A stretch of DNA of 9,028 nt from an uncultured Alphaproteobacteria bacterium (GTDB lineage: Bacteria; Pseudomonadota; Alphaproteobacteria; Caulobacterales; Parvularculaceae): assembly GCA_938003575.1 (NCBI GenBank), contig CALKYG010000481.1:1-9028 (forward strand), given 5' to 3'. The stretch's first letter is position 1, and the number at the start of each line of letters is the position of its first letter. Positions 1-6,015 of the stretch are shown one piece after another. The notes under the pieces were generated by a model. The model worked only from the letters and a program-made list of their open reading frames with translations. It was not told the DNA's origin and ran no database searches. Position numbers and translations under genes: made by a program.

Positions 1-1015
1 AACGCTCCGGGGTCTGCAAAGTCAGCCCCTTCGTGTCGGCGTCGTCATAGCTTTTGTAAAACCACGCTGTGCGAGAGCCCAGCGACCCGTCGACATATCC
101 CTTGACGCCGCCCCATCGCAGCGTTGCGTCGCCGCGGCCGTTCTCATCAACATATTTTTTCAACGCCGCCCAATCCGCGAGCGGGGTGAAGACATAAACG
201 CGCAGCTTCATCGCGCCGTCCTGATGCAGCTCTCTGAAGGCCTTCAGATTCTCAAAGCCGCCGGCCGGCAAGGGCATGTCGTGGACCTGCGTGACGCCGT
301 GGGAAAACGCTTCCTGTTGGGCGCGAAGGAACGCCTCCGCGCGCTGCTCGTCCGTCGGCGCCGGGATCGCCGCCTCTATAATCTCCATCGCGTTATCTTT
401 GACGATGCCGGTCGGCCGTCCGCTCTTGTCGCGGTTGATTTCTCCGCCCTCCGGCGTCGGCGTCGTCTCATCAAGCCCCGCAAGAGTCAGTGCCAGCGAG
501 TTTGCGACCGCCTGATGACCGTCATAGCGCGTCAGGTAAACGGGATTATCCGGCGTGACTGCGTCGATCCAGCGTCGGTCCGGCGATGGGCCGCCCCAGC
601 GCTCCTCGTCCCAGTTGCCGCCGAGGATCCATTCCCCCTTCGGGCGCGTCCGCGCGAAATCGGCGATCCGCCGGACAAATTCCTCCTTGCTCGCCGCATC
701 ATTCAGCTGGACGCTCGCAAGCGAGAATGACCCCTCGAAAAAATGGGTGTGGCTGTCGATAAAGCCGGGCGCAACGAACGCGCCCGCCAGATCGACGATT
801 TCCGTTTCATCGTCCAGAACTGCGCGGGCGCCGGCGCTGTCGCCGACATAGATGATTTTTTCGCCCGCAATGGCGACAGCTTCGGCGCGCGGCGCGCCCT
901 TGACGCCGGTCCAGACGTCGCCGTTCACATAAACGATATCGGCGGACTGCGGGTTCGGCGCCGCGGCGCAGGACGCAAGAACCGTCGCCGCCAGGGCGCA
1001 GCCGAAACTTTTCAT
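1..1015 (-). CDS. YtcJ/AepA-type amidohydrolase, predicted lipoprotein (C-terminal part beyond window)
   Basis: Amidohydrolase-3 family metal-dependent hydrolase; the substrate cannot be told from sequence. Reading from 1015, 338 residues are visible before the window edge, out of roughly 550 usual for the family. The N-terminus is a short hydrophobic signal with lipobox LASC and acylation Cys16, so the protein is probably exported and membrane-anchored. The metal-binding motif DSHTH lies at 87-91 inside the usual APGFIDSHTHF context. YDGHQAVANS (His167) and DGSLGSRTA (about 309-317) are hallmarks of YtcJ-like proteins. I chose the ATG at 1015 because it overlaps the stop of the upstream gene as ATGA and has a GAGAGGG ribosome site; the ATG at 1021 lies too close to that site. 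It is the last visible gene of the operon starting at 2777. Family assignment is firm; lipoprotein status is inferred from the lipobox. Confidence 0.92.
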   Translation of the reverse strand, partial: MKSFGCALAATVLASCAAAPNPQSADIVYVNGDVWTGVKGAPRAEAVAIAGEKIIYVGDSAGARAVLDDETEIVDLAGAFVAPGFIDSHTHFFEGSFSLASVQLNDAASKEEFVRRIADFARTRPKGEWILGGNWDEERWGGPSPDRRWIDAVTPDNPVYLTRYDGHQAVANSLALTLAGLDETTPTPEGGEINRDKSGRPTGIVKDNAMEIIEAAIPAPTDEQRAEAFLRAQQEAFSHGVTQVHDMPLPAGGFENLKAFRELHQDGAMKLRVYVFTPLADWAALKKYVDENGRGDATLRWGGVKGYVDGSLGSRTAWFYKSYDDADTKGLTLQTPER

Positions 1016-1554
1016 TTCCATCCCTCTCGAAGATCGTCCGGCGGCCGGACCGGCGCCATTCGGCCAATCACATGAGATCCCAGCACATCGTAGAAACCGA
1101 TATTCCCCTCGTCGCAAGCGAATCGCAGCTGATCGAGATCGGCGGCCGCAAAAAGGCGAACCTGCAACGGCGACAAGCCAACAGCGCGCGACGCCGACGA
1201 AAGCGCATTCTCGGCGTCGCGAATACATGTCGCATCGACCGGAAAATCGTTCGCCGCCTCGGCGGACGCCGTTGCGTCGACAGCCCAATACAGCGCTTCC
1301 GCCGCCTCACCCGCGGGGCCGCCTCGGAATTTCCATACTTCGTCATAGAGCGGTTTCATTTTCTTCATCGACGCGCCGCCGTCTCTGCACAGCGCATCAA
1401 GTCTGTCGCAGATGTCAAAGAGCGCCGCGCGGTCATTCTCAGGAAACGCGTCTGGGAGATGAAAGACGGCGCGGCGCGCAATCCGCGACGCGATCAACGC
1501 CTGCGCGAAGAGAGGCAGCTTTGAAATCTGATCGAGTTCGAAGAGCGCCGGCAT
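1012..1554 (-). CDS. Hypothetical protein, 180 aa, no family recognised
   Basis: I do not recognise this protein. It has 180 residues, starts MPALFELDQ, and has no signal peptide or membrane helix. It looks soluble and largely helical: an Ala-rich amphipathic stretch (about 82-125) is followed by SPLQVRLFAAADLDQLRF (128-145) and a C-terminal NIGFYDVLGSHVIGRM (151-166). Cysteines sit at 49, 56, 110 and 147, with no metal-site spacing. The ATG at 1554 begins 5 nt after the stop of the DUF5671-like gene, and its TGA overlaps the amidohydrolase start as ATGA, so translation is probably coupled to both neighbours. The ribosome site is weak, which fits coupling. The frame stays open upstream to 1803, but that part is Arg-rich and overlaps the membrane-protein gene, so I leave it out. 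The tight placement suggests a function linked to the exported amidohydrolase or the membrane protein; this is inference only. Confidence 0.8.
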   Translation of the reverse strand: MPALFELDQISKLPLFAQALIASRIARRAVFHLPDAFPENDRAALFDICDRLDALCRDGGASMKKMKPLYDEVWKFRGGPAGEAAEALYWAVDATASAEAANDFPVDATCIRDAENALSSASRAVGLSPLQVRLFAAADLDQLRFACDEGNIGFYDVLGSHVIGRMAPVRPPDDLREGWK

Positions 1555-1559
1555 CGCAG

Positions 1560-2777
1560 CTATTCCGGCAGGTTTTCTTCCGCGCTCTCTTCCGTCGCAG
1601 CCTGCGGCTCTTCCGGCGGATTTTCTTCCGCCGCCTGCGTCTCGATTCGCACAGCGTCGATTTCGAAGCACGACTCGCCGGCCGATTTCGGCTTCACCAG
1701 TTCGCGCCGGTCGACGCCGCCGGGACTGTAGTAATATCCGCCCGGCCGCCACTCGCGGCTTTCGCCTTCCGCATCCGGCCAGCCGACAGCGAAATTCGCG
1801 CATATCTCGAACGTGTTCTCATCGACGATGCGATAAGCGTAATAGGCGCCCGTCACCGGATCGGCCGGCGTCACATTCGTACAACCGTCAGCGACCGGCA
1901 GGCGCTGCGCGCGGTCCGTCATATAGGCGCCGAGAGCCTCAAGGCTTTCCGGCAATCTTCCGGCGTAAGTGTAATGGCAATCAACGAGGCGCGTCGTTTC
2001 GACAAGGCCTTGCAGTCGTTGTTCGTCGGCAAGCTGAAGGCGCGCGGAATAAGGGCTTCTGACAATCGTGAACGCCCATGCGACAAGCGCGCCGGCGACG
2101 AGCGTCGCAACGAGCGCAAGCGCCCGTCCGGCGAGATCCACGCCTGACGCGTGCCGTTCGACGTCGCGCGAGTAATTCCAGAGAATCGCCGTCGAGACGG
2201 CGCCGACGACGGCCGCCTTGGCCAGAAAGCGGCTTTGCAGTTCGCCGTTGAGGAACTGGAACACGACAGCGACAAGATCGCCGATCAGCGCGCCTGCGGC
2301 GAAAATCAGCGTGACATAGGTCAGCCATGCATGAACCCGGCTGCGGCGGCGCTCCGCGTCCTTGCGCTTTCTGGCGGCGAGCCGCCAGCCGAGAAAAAGA
2401 AAGATCGGATAGCCGACGAGAAGCGAGGCGACCGACCAGCGCATGCCGGTTGTCGCCCACGAACGAAAATAGCCGTTCTGGGCGAGATCGTCGGCGAACT
2501 GACGGTCAATCCAGGCGAAAGCGAGCGAACCGACCTGCGTCGCGACCATGCCGAGCAGCGAGAAATAGACAATGTAAAGGAACGCCTCGCGCGCCGAACC
2601 GTAGTGCTTCGGGCGAGGCACCGGGAGCGCGAATTCGATCTCTGCGAAAGAGGCGATGGCGCTTTCAACCTGATCGTCCGGCCAGCCGGCCTTTTTCAGA
2701 ACTTCCCGGATCCGAGCTCGGGATTCGCCTCGTTCGAGAGCGGCTTTGACGAACTCGACAAGATTGCTATCGGCCAT
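1560..2777 (-). CDS. DUF5671-like multi-pass membrane protein with pseudopilin-like C-terminal domain
   Basis: This is a 405-residue inner-membrane protein. Residues 1-45 form a small helical module (LVEFVKAALERGESRARIREVLKKAGW) of the kind that precedes DUF5671 membrane regions. Five hydrophobic segments follow at about 66-90, 114-134, 151-177, 187-201 and 219-238. After the last helix comes a soluble domain (about 245-375) with the sequence style of type II/IV pseudopilins: a helix with DCHYTYAGRLPESLEAL, then the DPVTGAYYAYRI turn at 306-317 and FEICANF. Paired cysteines (267, 299, 326, 370) suggest disulfides outside the cytoplasm. The end is an acidic, proline-containing tail carrying a short repeat. 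The start at 2777 has a strong AAGGAGT ribosome site (2785-2791) seven bases upstream. It is the first gene of the operon with the 180-aa protein and the amidohydrolase. The function is unknown; the DUF5671 label comes from memory of the family's layout. Confidence 0.85.
   Translation of the reverse strand: MADSNLVEFVKAALERGESRARIREVLKKAGWPDDQVESAIASFAEIEFALPVPRPKHYGSAREAFLYIVYFSLLGMVATQVGSLAFAWIDRQFADDLAQNGYFRSWATTGMRWSVASLLVGYPIFLFLGWRLAARKRKDAERRRSRVHAWLTYVTLIFAAGALIGDLVAVVFQFLNGELQSRFLAKAAVVGAVSTAILWNYSRDVERHASGVDLAGRALALVATLVAGALVAWAFTIVRSPYSARLQLADEQRLQGLVETTRLVDCHYTYAGRLPESLEALGAYMTDRAQRLPVADGCTNVTPADPVTGAYYAYRIVDENTFEICANFAVGWPDAEGESREWRPGGYYYSPGGVDRRELVKPKSAGESCFEIDAVRIETQAAEENPPEEPQAATEESAEENLPE
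1563..1631. repeat. Imperfect 21-bp direct repeat in the acidic tail coding region
   Basis: The 21-mers at 1563-1583 and 1611-1631 match at 19 of 21 positions (ttccggc, three variable bases, ttttcttccgc) with a 48-bp period. They encode EENLPE and EENPPE of the DUF5671-like protein, that is a 16-residue period in the C-terminal acidic tail. This looks like a small in-frame duplication that has drifted, not a mobile or regulatory repeat. Confidence 0.7.
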
Positions 2778-2898
2778 GAACGAGACTCCTTGATGCGAAT
2801 GAATCTACGCCTTGTCGCGAAACAGGGATAGAATGCGCGCTCACATCATCAAAACCATGAAAAATCAGGTAGTTGCGTGTGATTGACGGGAGAAACAA
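2778..2898. promoter_or_regulatory. Divergent intergenic spacer with the promoters of both flanking genes
   Basis: This 121-nt spacer separates the starts of the minus-strand DUF5671 operon (2777) and the plus-strand AidB-like gene (2899), so promoters for both must lie here or very near. It is visibly richer in A/T than the genes, especially 2841-2875. The best minus-strand candidate is TTGATG (complement of 2847-2852), 16 nt, then TATCCC (complement of 2825-2830), which is a weak match. No good plus-strand -35/-10 pair was found. Ribosome sites are clear: AAGGAGT at 2785-2791 (minus) and GGGAGAA at 2888-2894 (plus). Confidence 0.45.
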
Positions 2899-4548
2899 AT
2901 GGGCCATTACCGACCGCGCGCCAGCCTTCAGACCCATGATGTGACAAACCAGCCGCCGCCGTTCGAGAACATTAACCTGTTTGAGAACGACGCAGCCCTC
3001 ATCGGCGCCGTGGAGTCGGCGGGGGGCGAGGTCCACGAATCAAGGCTGTCCGCATTCGGCGCCCGATGCGGTTCGGCGGAAACAAATGAATGGGCGCAGC
3101 TCGCGAACAAATTCACCCCCCAGCTCAAGAGCTTCGATCGATACGGTCATCGCCTTGATGAGGTTGAATTTCACCCCGCTTATCACTCCCTGATGGAGAT
3201 GGGGCTTACTTCCGGCGTATCGTCAGCCGCCTGGACGGCGGATCAGGCGGGACATGTCCTGCACTCGGCTCTTTTGTTCCTGATGGGCCAGGCGGAAGGC
3301 GGCGTCTGCTGCCCGATGTCAATGACCTATGCGGCGGTGCCGACTTTGATGAACGAGGACAGGGTCGCCAGCGACTGGGTCCCGCGCGCGACCGCCGGCA
3401 AATATGACGCCCGCTTCATCCCCGCGGCGGAGAAGACCGGCGTCACGATCGGCATGGCGATGACCGAGAAGCAGGGCGGGTCGGACGTGCGCGCCAACAC
3501 CACCCGCGCTGAGCGTCATGGCGGACATTACCTTCTTTTCGGCCACAAATGGTTCTGCTCGGCGCCGATGTGCGACGCTTTCCTGACGCTCGCCTACGCC
3601 GAGGAAGGAATGTCCTGTTTCCTCGTTCCGCGCTGGAAACCCAACGGCGAGCGCAACGCCATTCACATCATGCGATTGAAAGACAAACTCGGCGACCGGT
3701 CGAATGCGTCATCGGAAATCGAGTATCATGGCGCTTACGCCGAGTTGATCGGCGAACCGGGCCGCGGCGTGCGCACGATCATCGCGATGGTGCAGCATAC
3801 AAGGCTCGATTGCATCGTCGGTTCGGCGGGCGGCATGCGCGCCGCGCTCGCGCAGGCGTTATGGCACGCCGAACACAGAAGCGCCTTTCAGAAGAAGCTT
3901 ATTGATCAGCCGGCGATGATGCGCGTTCTGGCGGATCTCGCCATCGAGTCCGAGGCCGCGACCGCCCTCGCTTTTCGCGTCGCCCGAAGCTTTGATCGGG
4001 CGGCGGACGACGAGGAGGAAGCGTCGTTCATGCGCCTTGCAACGCCGATCGCCAAATACTGGACCTGCAAGCGCCAGCCTGGCTTCGTTTATGAGGCGCT
4101 GGAATGTCACGGCGGCGCCGGCTTCATCGAGGAAGGGGTGATGGCGCGCTATTTCCGGGCCTCGCCCCTTAACGCGATATGGGAAGGATCCGGCAATGTG
4201 ATCGCCCTTGACGTCCTGCGCGCGATCGGCCGGGAGCAGGACAGTCTCGAAGCCGTCGTCGCCGAAATCATGAAGGCGAAAGGCGCGAACGGCCATTTCG
4301 ACCGGCATGTGCGGCGCCTGACGGAGTGGCTGGAGCCCGGGGCGCTGAACGAGGATACGGCGCGCGCCTTCACTGAAGACATGGGCCTCGCCCTGCAAGG
4401 CTCGTCGCTCTACGGCGTGGCGCCGGACTACGTGTTCGACGCATTCTGCAATGCGCGTCTCGATCCTGAAACGCGCAGCTACGGCTATGGCGCAACGGAT
4501 GCGATGTTCGACGCCGGGACGCTGATCGCGCGCGCCGCGCCGTTTTAG
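2899..4548 (+). CDS. aidB: AidB-like acyl-CoA dehydrogenase family flavoprotein
   Basis: The 549 residues align by eye with E. coli AidB (541 aa) almost from end to end. AidB is an FAD-binding acyl-CoA dehydrogenase homologue induced in the adaptive response to alkylation; it binds DNA and has weak isovaleryl-CoA dehydrogenase activity. Matching blocks are the N-terminal THDVTNQPPPFENINLF, the MTEKQGGSD flavin-site motif at 188-196, GHKWF at 215-219, RLKDKLGDRSNAS at 259-271, and IWEGSGN with Glu429 at the position of the AidB/ACAD carboxylate. The ATG at 2899 follows GGGAGAA. It is monocistronic, and its TAG overlaps the TAA of the opposing GNAT gene. No ada or alkB gene lies nearby, so a link to alkylation repair rests on homology only. 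The C-terminal 120 residues are net acidic (11 Lys/Arg against 18 Asp/Glu), which is odd for a DNA-binding domain. A plain acyl-CoA dehydrogenase role remains possible. Confidence 0.93.
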   Translation: MGHYRPRASLQTHDVTNQPPPFENINLFENDAALIGAVESAGGEVHESRLSAFGARCGSAETNEWAQLANKFTPQLKSFDRYGHRLDEVEFHPAYHSLMEMGLTSGVSSAAWTADQAGHVLHSALLFLMGQAEGGVCCPMSMTYAAVPTLMNEDRVASDWVPRATAGKYDARFIPAAEKTGVTIGMAMTEKQGGSDVRANTTRAERHGGHYLLFGHKWFCSAPMCDAFLTLAYAEEGMSCFLVPRWKPNGERNAIHIMRLKDKLGDRSNASSEIEYHGAYAELIGEPGRGVRTIIAMVQHTRLDCIVGSAGGMRAALAQALWHAEHRSAFQKKLIDQPAMMRVLADLAIESEAATALAFRVARSFDRAADDEEEASFMRLATPIAKYWTCKRQPGFVYEALECHGGAGFIEEGVMARYFRASPLNAIWEGSGNVIALDVLRAIGREQDSLEAVVAEIMKAKGANGHFDRHVRRLTEWLEPGALNEDTARAFTEDMGLALQGSSLYGVAPDYVFDAFCNARLDPETRSYGYGATDAMFDAGTLIARAAPF

Positions 4549-4994
4549 CCGGCAACAGACAGCGTCATGTCGACGCGATGCATGCCAGGTCCCCACCCGT
4601 CCGGCGTTCGCACGCGTTCAACAGCGCCGAACCTCGCGAAAAACGGGGCAGATAAGTGGCTGGCGGCGATGTCGATCGTTAGAGCCCCCGCTTCCTTCGC
4701 CAGCGAAACGGCGTCCGACATCATGCGCCGCCCCAACCCGGCGCCATGCGCCTCAGGGTGAACCATAATCCATCTGATCTGGGCGCGGCGCCCCGACGCC
4801 GTCTGGAGCGCAAACCCCGCAAGGACCTTTTCCCCGTCGATCGCGACGCGATAGTCCGCGCCGAAATCCAAAAGGAATCTCTCAAAGTCCTCGCGCTCGT
4901 TCGGTGCGAAAAATGCCGGGCAATTGGCGTCAAAAAGCGCCAGCGCCGCCTCGTAAAGATCAGGTCTGCAATTCTCGAATCCGGCGGCGATCAT
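4545..4994 (-). CDS. GNAT-family N-acetyltransferase
   Basis: This 149-residue single-domain acetyltransferase would transfer an acetyl group from acetyl-CoA to an amine; the substrate is unknown. The fold order is visible: an N-terminal helix (DLYEAALALFDANCPAFF, 12-29), a strand with YRVAIDGEKVLAGFAL (48-63), the IRWIMVHPEAHGAGLGRRMM strand and pyrophosphate loop (73-92; His83-Gly-Ala-Gly-Leu-Gly replaces the usual Q/R-x-x-G-x-G/A), then the second half with ALTIDIAASHLSAPFFARFGA. The start at 4994 is chosen for a CAGGGT ribosome site six bases upstream and for the usual family length. The frame is open to 5198, but that extension is low-complexity and overlaps the DUF4282-like gene. It follows that gene by about 163 nt on the same strand and converges with the AidB-like gene with overlapping stops. 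Confidence 0.88.
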   Translation of the reverse strand: MIAAGFENCRPDLYEAALALFDANCPAFFAPNEREDFERFLLDFGADYRVAIDGEKVLAGFALQTASGRRAQIRWIMVHPEAHGAGLGRRMMSDAVSLAKEAGALTIDIAASHLSAPFFARFGAVERVRTPDGWGPGMHRVDMTLSVAG

Positions 4995-5028
4995 GAATTG
5001 ACCCTGACAAGCGCTCCGAATGGCCAGC

Positions 5029-5043
5029 GCCTCGTTTCGAGGC
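5029..5043. other. Perfect short hairpin in the GNAT leader
   Basis: GCCTCG-TTT-CGAGGC gives a 6-bp perfect stem with a 3-nt loop in the 163-nt gap between the DUF4282-like gene and the GNAT gene, 34 nt upstream of the GNAT start. No T tract follows on either strand, so it is not a standard intrinsic terminator. It could be a leader structure or chance in GC-rich sequence. The rest of the gap holds nothing I can name. Confidence 0.35.
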
Positions 5044-5157
5044 TCAACTGGAAGACCGTCGGCCTGTTGATCGACTCTCTTCTCAGCGCCCGCTCCCCTG
5101 CCGCCAATGGGACCGGCGGGCGCACCCGTCAACCGGCCTTCGCGCGCCGGAGGCGTC

Positions 5158-5442
5158 CTATTTGTCGAGCTTGGCGCTGATTTCGCCGAGTCGGTCATAC
5201 ATGCCGAAGATTACAATATAGAGTTCACAGATAAACCGCCAAAACACGAGGCTGAGCGCTGCGAAGATCGGGGCGGCCACGAGCGACCCCAGTCCCGTCA
5301 TGAATCCCTGGGAAAAACCGCTGAATGCGCCGAACAGGGCGCCGACGATGATAACAACGATCCCTACCCAGTAGATGAATTTGATGAGGCTCGTCGCGAT
5401 CAGTTTGTCGAAGGTCGTAAAGCGGCCGATGATGCCATTCAT
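5158..5442 (-). CDS. DUF4282-like small membrane protein
   Basis: A 94-residue protein with two hydrophobic segments: about 19-40 (LIKFIYWVGIVVIIVGALFGAF) and about 54-79, the second ending in the signature FWRFICELYIVIFGMYDRL (67-85). The pattern of a short Phe-rich N-terminus (GRFTTFDKLI), a first helix, a Gly-rich loop and W-R-x-x-C-E-L-x-I-V matches DUF4282 proteins, whose role is unknown. The charged tail EISAKLDK probably lies in the cytoplasm. The start at 5442 gives the family's usual compact length. Upstream is GGGGTTCC, a mediocre ribosome site. It lies 126 nt below the cytoplasmic cyclophilin gene on the same strand, so it may have its own promoter. Confidence 0.82.
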   Translation of the reverse strand: MNGIIGRFTTFDKLIATSLIKFIYWVGIVVIIVGALFGAFSGFSQGFMTGLGSLVAAPIFAALSLVFWRFICELYIVIFGMYDRLGEISAKLDK

Positions 5443-5483
5443 AGAGGAACCCCATGTGAATAGGTGGAATGCTCTCGACGCAA

Positions 5484-5524
5484 CGAAGATCGAAGTCGGC
5501 GCGCCAATGCCCGCGACATCTTCG
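5484..5524. other. Imperfect inverted repeat between the cyclophilin and DUF4282-like genes
   Basis: The arms CGAAGAT (5484-5490) and GTCG (5495-5498) pair with CGAC (5514-5517) and ATCTTCG (5518-5524), giving 11 base pairs with a 4-nt bulge and a 15-nt GC-rich loop. It lies in the 126-nt gap downstream of the cytoplasmic cyclophilin gene. No run of T follows on the minus strand, so a classical intrinsic terminator is not shown. It may act as a 3'-end stabiliser or factor-dependent end, or be chance. Confidence 0.35.
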
Positions 5525-5568
5525 AGGACGCCACTCTCAGGTGATTCTGGGTGTCCGCTGCGGAGATT

Positions 5569-6015
5569 CTACGCCGCCGTCCTGAACGTCACGATCTTCG
5601 ATGGATTTCGCGGCGGCTCGCCGCGCTGAACCTTGTCGACGTTTTCCATGCCTTCGACGACCTTGCCCCAGACCGTATATTTGCGGTCGAGGAACGAGGC
5701 GTCGTCAAAACAGATGAAAAACTGGCTGTCGCCCGAATTGGGGTCCGACGAGCGCGCCATTGAGCAGACGCCGCGCTGATGCGACACGTCGTTGAATTCG
5801 GCCGGCAGCTTCTTGCCGGATCCGCCCGTTCCGTTGCCTTTGGGGCACCCCATCTGAGCCATGAATCCTTCGATGACCCGGTGCAGCTTCAGCCCGTCGT
5901 AAAACCCGGAATCCGCGAGCTCCTTGATGCGCGCGACATGCAGGGGCGCGTCATCGGGAAGGAGTTCAATCGTCACGGGACCGGTGTCGAGCGTCAGGAT
6001 CATTCTTTCGGTCAT
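5569..6015 (-). CDS. ppiB: Cytoplasmic peptidyl-prolyl cis-trans isomerase (cyclophilin)
   Basis: A 148-residue cyclophilin without a signal peptide, so a cytoplasmic prolyl isomerase that speeds cis-trans isomerisation of peptide bonds before proline. Recognisable parts are FYDGLKLHRVIEGFMAQ (38-54) with the catalytic Arg46 and hydrophobic-pocket Phe51, Met52 and Gln54; GVCSMARSSDPNSGDSQFFI (82-101); and FLDRKYTVWGKVVEGM (108-123), where Phe108 stands where human CypA has Trp121, as is common in bacterial forms. Cys57 in the QMGCPKG stretch replaces the usual QGGDP acidic residue. The start at 6015 is fixed by the ATGA overlap with the upstream cyclophilin gene, which also implies translational coupling. 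The length is typical of short alphaproteobacterial cyclophilins. It ends with a TAG at 5569-5571. Confidence 0.93.
   Translation of the reverse strand: MTERMILTLDTGPVTIELLPDDAPLHVARIKELADSGFYDGLKLHRVIEGFMAQMGCPKGNGTGGSGKKLPAEFNDVSHQRGVCSMARSSDPNSGDSQFFICFDDASFLDRKYTVWGKVVEGMENVDKVQRGEPPRNPSKIVTFRTAA

Noticed and set aside
1555..1803. Upstream extension of the 180-aa unknown protein to a start at 1803
   Set aside because: It is Arg-rich and of low complexity, and it lies wholly over the coding sequence of the DUF5671-like protein. The ATG at 1554 right after that gene's stop is more plausible.
1227..2147. Long plus-strand open frame of 306 codons, and another at 2151-2831
   Set aside because: Both are Arg-rich shadows antisense to the clear membrane-protein gene and resemble no protein family.
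2841..2882. TCACA...TGTGA inverted repeat in the divergent spacer as an operator
   Set aside because: The arms are only 5 bp and 32 nt apart, which is easily chance.
3859..4596. Minus-strand open frame of 245 codons antisense to the AidB-like gene
   Set aside because: The plus strand encodes an unmistakable AidB homologue; the antisense product is Arg/His-rich with no recognisable motif.
4995..5198. N-terminal extension of the GNAT protein to 5198
   Set aside because: It would add about 68 Pro/Gly/Arg-rich residues, overlap the DUF4282-like gene, and ignore a good ribosome site before the ATG at 4994.
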